DNA of 12,845 nucleotides from Thermoleophilaceae bacterium (GTDB lineage: Bacteria; Actinomycetota; Thermoleophilia; Solirubrobacterales; Thermoleophilaceae), in assembly GCA_013696425.1 (NCBI GenBank), contig JACCYP010000311.1:1-12845 (forward strand). Reading direction: 5' to 3'. Shown one piece after another: positions 7,127-12,845 of this stretch. A program made the translations under genes and the position numbers. The notes beneath the pieces were generated by a model. It searched no databases. It was given only the letters and a program-made list of their open reading frames with translations, and was not told the origin of the DNA. Position 1 is the first letter of the stretch. Each line of letters opens with the position of its first letter.

Positions 7127-8649
7127 CCCGCGCGATCCGCAAGTACTCGCGCGACTTCATCGCGGTGGTCCTGCTGTTCGTGATGGCGCTCGGGGTCGGC
7201 GGCTACATCCTGAGCAACCAGCGCTTCACGCTGCCGCAGTGGTTCCCGGTCGGCGCCAGCAACGACTACGAGATCAACGTGGAGCTCTCGACGGCGCAGG
7301 CGGTCGTCCCCGGCCAGGGCCAGACCATGACCATCGCCGGCGTCCAGGTGGGCAGCATCTCAAAGGTCACGCTGAAGGAGGGCCGCGCGGTGGTCACGGT
7401 CAAGGTCGACCGCAAGTACAAGAAGCGGATCTTCCGCAACGCCACGCTGCTGCTGCGCCCGAAGACCGGCCTGAAGGACATGTACCTGCAGCTGAACCCG
7501 GGCACCCAGTCCGCCGGGGAGATGCCGGAGGGCTACACGGTCGGCGTGGGGAACACGCTGCCAGATGTGAACCCCGACGAGGTGCTCGCCGCGCTCGACA
7601 CCGACACGCGGAGCTATCTCCAGGTGCTCGCGAACTCGGGCGGGCAGGCGTTCGAGGGCAAGAAGTACCAGGCGAACCTGCGCGAGACCTTCAAGCGCTT
7701 CGAGCCCACCAACCGCGACCTCGAGAAGATCACGAAGAAGCTGTCCCAGCGGCGCAAGAACATCGCGAACGTCGTCCACAACTACTCCCAGCTCGTGAAC
7801 GCGCTGGGAGACAAGGACCAGCAGCTCGTGTCGCTGGTCGACTCCGCGAACGAGAACTTCCAGGCACTGGCGGCCTCCTCCTCGGAGATCCAGGAGGCGC
7901 TGCGGGAGCTGCCGCCCACGCTGCGGACCACGAACACCGCTCTTGCGAAGACCGGCGAATTCGCCGACGTGCTCGGGCCGACCGCCACCGCGCTGCGCCC
8001 GGCGGCGCGCGCTCTCGGGCCCGCCCTGACAGAGGTGCGGCCCTTCCTGCGCGAGACGACACCGATCATCCGGAAGAAGATCCGGCCGTTCGCGCGCCAG
8101 ACCCAGCCGATCGTGAGGACCCTGCGCCTCGCCGCGGGTGATCTCGCGACGGCGGCACCCGCGCTCACCCGCACGGTCAACGTGCTGAACTCGCTCGTGA
8201 ACACCCTCGCCTACAACCCGCCCGGCGATGAGGAGGGCTACCTCTTCTACAACGCGTGGGCCGGCCACAACGGCGCCCAGGTGTTCGGCACCCAGGACGC
8301 GCACGGCCCGATCCGCCGCGGCATCGTGCTCGCCTCCTGCGCGACGCTCGGCGTCCTCCCGCAGATCGGCGCCAACAACCCGCAGCTGCAGACCCTGATC
8401 GATCTCCTGAACGCACCGCTGAACACGCCCGCCTGCCCGCAGCAGACCCCGCTCGCCGGCGTCAGCTCGCGCGGCAAGAAGAAGAGCGGTGCGGCAAAGG
8501 CGAAGCCCAGGGCCACCGTGAAGAAGAAGGCCGCGCCGAAGGGCACCGGCTCCGATCCGGCTCCCGCGCCGGCTCCGAACGCCGCGCCGGCACCGGCCCC
8601 ACCCGCGCTCACAGACCTCACCGGTCTCGCAGAGGGGGCGGGCAAGTGA
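7123..8649 (+). CDS. Mce family protein 5 of 6 (MlaD domain, Lys-rich and Pro-Ala C-terminal tail; mceE position)
   Basis: This is a 508-residue subunit starting at GTG 7123 in a GTGA overlap, with SD ggag 7 nt upstream. The frame is open far upstream (to 6628), but that part lies inside the previous gene and is Arg/Pro-rich nonsense; Mce-like sequence begins at 7123. Membrane helix about 11-30, MlaD domain about 48-127 (MTIAGVQVGSI, MYLQLNPGT), linker LDTDTRSYL (158-166), helical region about 185-360. The later segment GYLFYNAWAGHNG resembles that of protein 2. C406 and C438 are its only cysteines. The tail is striking: Lys-rich (452-473) then a Pro-Ala run (479-494). In mycobacterial operons this position encodes the lipoprotein MceE, but no lipobox cysteine is present here. 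Confidence 0.93.
   Translation: MTRAIRKYSRDFIAVVLLFVMALGVGGYILSNQRFTLPQWFPVGASNDYEINVELSTAQAVVPGQGQTMTIAGVQVGSISKVTLKEGRAVVTVKVDRKYKKRIFRNATLLLRPKTGLKDMYLQLNPGTQSAGEMPEGYTVGVGNTLPDVNPDEVLAALDTDTRSYLQVLANSGGQAFEGKKYQANLRETFKRFEPTNRDLEKITKKLSQRRKNIANVVHNYSQLVNALGDKDQQLVSLVDSANENFQALAASSSEIQEALRELPPTLRTTNTALAKTGEFADVLGPTATALRPAARALGPALTEVRPFLRETTPIIRKKIRPFARQTQPIVRTLRLAAGDLATAAPALTRTVNVLNSLVNTLAYNPPGDEEGYLFYNAWAGHNGAQVFGTQDAHGPIRRGIVLASCATLGVLPQIGANNPQLQTLIDLLNAPLNTPACPQQTPLAGVSSRGKKKSGAAKAKPRATVKKKAAPKGTGSDPAPAPAPNAAPAPAPPALTDLTGLAEGAGK
8560..8604 (+). repeat. Pro-Ala low-complexity codon repeat in Mce protein 5
   Basis: In-frame alternation of proline and alanine codons encodes a PAPAPAPNAAPAPAPP-like segment. 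Such stretches usually form extended, flexible cell-wall-spanning linkers. It follows directly on a lysine-rich patch. Confidence 0.7.
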
Positions 8650-10142
8650 ACAAGGAAGCTCCGAGTCTCAGCCGGGTTCTCACGATGGCGCTGTTCGCGC
8701 TGTCCTGCTTCGGCATCCTCATCTACCTCTGGCTGACCTTCGGCGGCTCGATCCCGCTCCAGCCCAAGGGCTACCGCGTGAACGTCCAGTTCCCCGAGGC
8801 CACGAGCCTCGCCCAGGAGGCCGACGTCCGGATCTCCGGGGTGGCGGTGGGCAAGGTGCGCTCCAAGGAGCTCGACAAGGAGACCGACCGCACGGCGGCC
8901 GTGATCGAGATCGACGCGCGCTACGCGCCGATTCCGGCGGACACCAAGGCGGTGCTCCGCCAGAAGACGCTGCTGGGCGAGACCTACGTGGAGCTCACGC
9001 CCGGAACGCGCAGCGGGCCGAAGCTCGATGACGGCGAAACGCTCGCGAACGGCCAGGTGGGCGAGACGGTGGAGCTCGACGAGATCTTCCGAGCGTTCGA
9101 CCCCGCCACCCGCAAGGCGTTCCGCACGTGGATGGAGGATCAGGGCCGCGCGGTCGACGGCCGCGGCCAGGCGCTCAACGACGCTATCGGGAACCTCACG
9201 CCCTTCGCCGAGAACGCGTCCACCGTGCTCGAGATCCTCAACGAGGAGAAGCAGTCCACCCGTGAGCTCGTGAACAACACGGGTGTCGTGTTCGACGCGC
9301 TGAGCGAGCGCCAGGGGCAGCTCTCCTCGCTGATCACGAATTCGAACAAGGTCTTCCAGACCACGGCCGACCGCAACGAGGAGCTTGCGGACTCCTTCCG
9401 CGCGTTCCCGACCTTCCTGCGCGAGACTCGCGCCACGGTCGCCGCCACACGCCGCTTCGGCGACAACGCGAACCCGCTCATCGACCAACTGCGTCCCGCC
9501 GCACGCGAGATCTCGCCCACGCTGATCTCGTTGAAGGGCCTCGCGCCGGACCTGAAGGCGCTGTTCAGGGACATCGATCCGCTTGTGAAGGCTTCCGTGC
9601 GTGGGGTCCCCGCCACCGAACGCATCCTCGAGAACGCGCGGCCGCTGCTCGCACAGACCGATCCCTTCCTGCGTGAGCTCAACCCGATCCTGCGCTACTT
9701 CGGGCTCTACAAGAGCGAGATCACGGCGTTCTTCGCACTCGACTCCGCCGCCACACAGGCCACCAACCGACCCCCCAACTCGCGCTCCCCGATCCACTAC
9801 CTGCGCACCACCAACCCGGTCAACCCCGAGGCCCTCGCGCTGTATCCGAACCGCCTCGCCACCAACCGGTCGAACCCCTACGTGCGCCCGCGTGGGTACG
9901 ACTTCCTCGGCCAGGGCGGCCTCGAGGTGTTCGGCAACTACCTCTGCACCTCCAATGCGGTCATCCCGCTCAACCAGAGCAACCCCCTGCTCGGCATCCT
10001 GCCGACCGGCACCCAGCAGCTCGTGCAGCAGTTCGTGTTCGCCGGCGGCAACGTCTCCTCGCCGCGCTGCAAGGAGCAGGCGCCGCTCGGGGACCTCGTC
10101 GGGCAGAGCGGCAAGTACCCGCATCTGGAGCGGGATCCCTAG
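8646..10142 (+). CDS. Mce family protein 6 of 6 (MlaD domain; mceF position)
   Basis: This 498-residue subunit starts at GTG 8646 in a GTGA overlap, with a purine-rich SD (gaggggg) shortly upstream. The open frame reaches back to 8256, but that extension overlaps the C-terminal half of the previous gene and is compositionally a shadow. Membrane helix about 11-32, MlaD domain about 42-120 (VRISGVAVGKV, TYVELTPGT), linker FDPATRKAF (151-159), helical region about 175-350 with repeated L-P-L motifs, then ILRYFGLYKSEITAFFALDS (348-367) and HYLRTTNP (384-391), typical Mce C-terminal elements. Cys21 lies inside the membrane helix and is not a lipobox; Cys434 and Cys475 form the C-terminal pair. It ends with TAG, the last of the coupled block, 21 bp before the exporter gene. 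Confidence 0.93.
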   Translation: MNKEAPSLSRVLTMALFALSCFGILIYLWLTFGGSIPLQPKGYRVNVQFPEATSLAQEADVRISGVAVGKVRSKELDKETDRTAAVIEIDARYAPIPADTKAVLRQKTLLGETYVELTPGTRSGPKLDDGETLANGQVGETVELDEIFRAFDPATRKAFRTWMEDQGRAVDGRGQALNDAIGNLTPFAENASTVLEILNEEKQSTRELVNNTGVVFDALSERQGQLSSLITNSNKVFQTTADRNEELADSFRAFPTFLRETRATVAATRRFGDNANPLIDQLRPAAREISPTLISLKGLAPDLKALFRDIDPLVKASVRGVPATERILENARPLLAQTDPFLRELNPILRYFGLYKSEITAFFALDSAATQATNRPPNSRSPIHYLRTTNPVNPEALALYPNRLATNRSNPYVRPRGYDFLGQGGLEVFGNYLCTSNAVIPLNQSNPLLGILPTGTQQLVQQFVFAGGNVSSPRCKEQAPLGDLVGQSGKYPHLERDP

Positions 10143-10151
10143 GCCGGTCCC

Positions 10152-10163
10152 TACCCTGGCGTC
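10152..10163 (+). promoter_or_regulatory. Possible -10 element for a leaderless exporter transcript
   Basis: The exporter ATG (10164) has no Shine-Dalgarno in the 21-bp gap. taccct at 10152-10157 fits the actinobacterial -10 consensus TANNNT and ends 6 nt before the ATG, which would place the transcription start at or next to the A of the start codon. No -35 match was seen. The alternative is read-through from the mce block with weak re-initiation. Confidence 0.3.
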
Positions 10164-12845
10164 ATGAGCTTTGCTTCGGTGGTACGCATGGTCGCTCGCC
10201 GGCCGGGTCTGGTGCTAGCCGTGACCGCGGTGCTCGCAGTCGCGGGCGCCGCGCTCGCGCTGCGACTGGAGCCCTCGGCCGACACCGACTCGCTCGTCAA
10301 GAACTCGGAGGCGACGGACCGCTACCACCAGGTATTCGGGGACGAGCCGATCATCGTCCTCGTCCAGGGCGACCTGCAGCGCACCGTTCTGACCGAGGAC
10401 CTCGCACGGCTCACCTCGCTCGAGGGCTGCCTGTCGGGCAATGCGCCCACCGACGACGTGCTCTCGAAGCTCCCGCCGGTCTGCCGCGAGATCGCCAAGG
10501 AGAAGTTCGCCAAGGTGGTCTACGGACCCGGCACGTTCATCAACACGGCTGCAAACCAGATCGCCGGCGGCTTCGAGGAGCAGAAGAACGCGAAGGCCAG
10601 GGAGGCCGCCGAGGCGGCGAACGCGGCTGAGAAGATCGCCGCCTCGCGCGGGTACTCGAAGGCGCGCCAGAAGAAGCTCGGCAACGACGCCCGCCAGCTC
10701 GTCTACTCGCAGTTCGTGCAGGACTCGCTGCGCCTCGCCCTGCGCTACGGACTCACAAGCGTCCCCTCGATAGACAACGTCGACTTCGTCTCCCAGCTCG
10801 TGTTCGACCCGCGCCGCGGGGTCGGTACGCCGAAGGCCCGCTTCGCGTACCTGTTCCCCGGCAAGGACTCCGCCGTCGTCCAGGTGCGGCTCAAGCCGAA
10901 CCTGACCGACAAGCAGAAGAAGCGGGCGATCGCGCTCACCAAGAAGGCGGTCGCGGATCCGGCCTTCAAGCTCCGGCGTGCGGACCAGCGCTACGTGGTC
11001 TCGGGCCTACCGGTGGTGGTTGACGGCCTCGCTCGCGAGGTGCAGCGCTCCATCTTCGTGCTGCTCCTCGCCGCGCTCCTGGTGATGGCGGGCACGCTGG
11101 CGCTCGTCTTCCGAACCCGCCTGCGGCTGCTCCCGCTCGGCGTGGCGCTCGTGGCGGCGGCACTCACCTTCGGTGCGGTCTCGCTCGCCGGTGGCAGCCT
11201 CACGATGGCCTCGATCGCCGGCCTGCCGGTGCTGATCGGCCTTGCGGTGGACTACGCGATTCAGTTCCAGGCGCGCTTCGACGAACGCGAGGAACGCGAC
11301 CCGGCCGAGGCTGCCGCGAATGCCGCCGCGGCCGGCGGGCCGACGATCGCCGCCGCGGGGATCGCGACGGCCGTCGGCTTCCTCGTGCTGCTGCTCTCGC
11401 CCGTGCCGATGGTGCGCGGCTTCGGCGTGCTGCTCGTGGTCGGCATCGCGATCGCGTTCCTTTGCGCGATCACGGCCGGGTTCGCCGCGCTCGTATACGC
11501 GGAGCGGCGGCCGGTGCGCCCCGCGGGCGTGCCGCCCCCGTTCGCGCGCCTGCGCGCGCGCACCGAGGGCCTGCGTGGGCGAGTCGCGGATCTGTGGGAT
11601 CGCGCTGCCTACCGGCTCGAACCCGTAGCCGACTTCGCCCGCCGCGCCGGGCGCGCATCGCTCGCCGCGGCGGTCAAGGCGCCGCGGATGATCCTGCTCG
11701 TCGGCATCTGGATCGCGCTGCTCGGCTGGGTGGCCGACACGCAGACGGCGTTCGTGTCCGACGTCCGCGAGCTGGTGCCGCAGAACCTCCAGGAGCTGAA
11801 GGACGTGCAGACCCTCCAGGACGCCTCGGGCGTGTCGGGCGAGATCGACGTGACCATCCGCGGCGAGGATCTCACGGACCCGAAGAACATCGCCTGGATG
11901 ACGAAGTTCCAGTCGGGCGTGCTCGCCGCCAACGGCTACAAGGCGGGCAAGACCTGCAACGCGACGAAGGATCCGCCCGAGCTCTGCCCAGCGCTGTCGC
12001 TGCCCGACCTGTTCCGCACCGGCGGTGGCAGCGAGGCTCAGATCAACGAGCTGCTGGCCGCGATCCCACCGTACTTCTCGCAGGCGGTGATCTCGCCCGA
12101 CCGCAAGACCGCGAACCTCGCCTTCGGCGTCCGGCTGCAGTCGCTCGAACGCCAGCAGGAGGTGATCGACGACATCAAGCGCCGGCTCAACCCGCCCGCG
12201 GGTGTGAAAGCGGATGTCACCGGCCTCCCGGTGCAGGCCTCCGAGGCGAACGCCGAGCTCGGCTCCACGTGGAGGCGAGCGCTCACGCTGTTCGCCGCGC
12301 TGCTCGCCGTTTTCCTCGTGCTGCTGGCGGTGCGCCGCAAGCCGCGGCTCGCGGCCGTGCCGTTGATACCGATCGCGCTCGCCTCGGGCTGGTCCTCGCT
12401 GATGCTGTTCGTGCTGCAGATCCCGATCAACCCGATGAGCGCGACACTCGCCGCGCTCGTGATCGCGATCTCGACCGAGTTCGCGGTGCTGCTCTCGGCG
12501 CGCTATGACGAGGAGCGGCAGGCCGGCTTCGAGCCACGCGAGGCGCTCGAGCGCACATACGCCTCGACCGGTGCGGCCGTGTTCGCCTCGGGGGCCACCG
12601 CGATCGCCGGATTCGCCGCTCTCATCGCCTCGGACATAAAGATGCTGCGTGACTTCGGGTTCGTGACGGTGATCGACCTCACCGTGGCGCTGCTCGGCGT
12701 GATGGTGGTGCTCCCCGCGGCGCTGATGTGGGCGGAGCAGCACGAGCGCTTCCGCCTCGCCGACTTCGCGCCGCGCGAGCTGTGGGCCGACCTGCGCGCC
12801 GAGCTCGGACGCGCGCCGGCGCCGCTGCGCGCCCAGGGGGAGAAG
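10164..12845 (+). CDS. MMPL/RND-superfamily exporter (HAE3-like), C-terminus cut by window edge
   Basis: The frame is open for 894 codons to the right edge. It encodes two similar halves. Membrane helices are predicted at about 14-33, 296-315, 322-342, 347-368, 393-412, 418-446, then 508-524, 704-723, 728-750, 756-778, 803-822 and 832-856: the 12-helix RND plan with extracytoplasmic loops at 34-295 and 525-703. Helix 4 carries GLAVDYAIQF (Asp363-Tyr364), the proton-relay DY of MMPL proteins; the equivalent in helix 10 is ISTEF (Glu772-Phe773). STEF-like second halves occur in the HAE3 (largely archaeal) branch. Each loop has one cysteine pair (89/107 and 598/608). The start is ATG 10164, 21 bp after the last mce gene, without an SD. 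Likely a proton-driven lipid or hydrophobe exporter working with the Mce system; the substrate is unknown. Only a few C-terminal residues are probably missing. Confidence 0.88.
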   Translation, partial: MSFASVVRMVARRPGLVLAVTAVLAVAGAALALRLEPSADTDSLVKNSEATDRYHQVFGDEPIIVLVQGDLQRTVLTEDLARLTSLEGCLSGNAPTDDVLSKLPPVCREIAKEKFAKVVYGPGTFINTAANQIAGGFEEQKNAKAREAAEAANAAEKIAASRGYSKARQKKLGNDARQLVYSQFVQDSLRLALRYGLTSVPSIDNVDFVSQLVFDPRRGVGTPKARFAYLFPGKDSAVVQVRLKPNLTDKQKKRAIALTKKAVADPAFKLRRADQRYVVSGLPVVVDGLAREVQRSIFVLLLAALLVMAGTLALVFRTRLRLLPLGVALVAAALTFGAVSLAGGSLTMASIAGLPVLIGLAVDYAIQFQARFDEREERDPAEAAANAAAAGGPTIAAAGIATAVGFLVLLLSPVPMVRGFGVLLVVGIAIAFLCAITAGFAALVYAERRPVRPAGVPPPFARLRARTEGLRGRVADLWDRAAYRLEPVADFARRAGRASLAAAVKAPRMILLVGIWIALLGWVADTQTAFVSDVRELVPQNLQELKDVQTLQDASGVSGEIDVTIRGEDLTDPKNIAWMTKFQSGVLAANGYKAGKTCNATKDPPELCPALSLPDLFRTGGGSEAQINELLAAIPPYFSQAVISPDRKTANLAFGVRLQSLERQQEVIDDIKRRLNPPAGVKADVTGLPVQASEANAELGSTWRRALTLFAALLAVFLVLLAVRRKPRLAAVPLIPIALASGWSSLMLFVLQIPINPMSATLAALVIAISTEFAVLLSARYDEERQAGFEPREALERTYASTGAAVFASGATAIAGFAALIASDIKMLRDFGFVTVIDLTVALLGVMVVLPAALMWAEQHERFRLADFAPRELWADLRAELGRAPAPLRAQGEK

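Noticed and set aside
8256..8645. Upstream extension of Mce protein 6
   Set aside because: The region codes the conserved C-terminal part of Mce protein 5 in another frame; start placed at GTG 8646 in the overlap.
8676..8708. Possible lipobox (ALSC) in Mce protein 6
   Set aside because: Ala and Leu at -3 and -2 do not fit the consensus, and the cysteine is followed by more hydrophobic helix (FGILIYLWL), so it is a membrane anchor, not a lipoprotein signal.
8247..10124. 625-codon open frame on the minus strand opposite Mce protein 6
   Set aside because: Antisense shadow of a clear Mce gene; composition is Val/Leu/Arg/Glu/Gly-biased with no motif.
11462..12508. 348-codon plus-strand frame inside the exporter gene
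   Set aside because: Out of frame with the exporter, whose membrane helices and motifs continue unbroken through this region; Arg/Pro/Ala-rich shadow.
11007..12743. 578-codon open frame on the minus strand opposite the exporter
   Set aside because: It mirrors the real gene; the product is Arg/His/Glu/Gly-rich without any recognisable domain, as expected from antisense frames of genes with G/C third positions.

Overview
The window is a GC-rich, one-directional (+ strand) stretch of a high-GC Gram-positive genome. It holds one intact mce (mammalian cell entry / MlaD-type) lipid-transport operon and the start of an associated RND/MMPL exporter. Strong G/C preference at third codon positions, GTG starts, the MceG/Mkl-type ATPase motif and six tandem different Mce proteins all point to Actinobacteria. 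Linkage of the ATPase gene to the mce cluster, and an MMPL protein with archaeal-like HAE3 features, suggest a deep-branching non-mycobacterial lineage such as Thermoleophilia/Solirubrobacterales. That taxonomic guess is inference only.

Layout: (1) 1-149, the last 48 codons of a YrbE/MlaE-type permease. (2) 205-1248, an MlaF/MceG-type ABC ATPase with an unusual acidic N-terminal extension of about 100 residues. (3) 1249-1363, the only sizeable intergenic gap, containing a GC hairpin, a perfect 12-bp palindrome and a 7-bp inverted repeat that would bury the ribosome-binding site of the first mce gene. (4) 1364-10142, six consecutive Mce proteins (458, 502, 479, 482, 508 and 498 aa), all five junctions being 4-nt ATGA or GTGA stop/start overlaps. 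(5) 10164-12845, an MMPL/RND transporter of at least 894 aa that runs off the right edge. No RNA genes, mobile elements, CRISPR arrays or credible minus-strand genes were seen.

How they work together: by analogy with Mla and mycobacterial Mce systems, two MlaE/YrbE permeases and an ATPase dimer form the inner-membrane motor. The six single-pass Mce proteins assemble as a heterohexamer whose MlaD rings and long helical C-terminal parts make a hydrophobic conduit outside the membrane. Six different genes with rigidly coupled translation fit one copy of each per complex. The downstream RND protein may move the same or a related lipid, possibly in the opposite direction. The substrate cannot be read from the sequence. 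Points most worth a second look are the SD-sequestering inverted repeat, the acidic extension of the ATPase, a recurring pair of C-terminal cysteines in all six Mce proteins, the basic or Pro-Ala tails of two subunits, and the DY versus EF asymmetry of the exporter's two halves.
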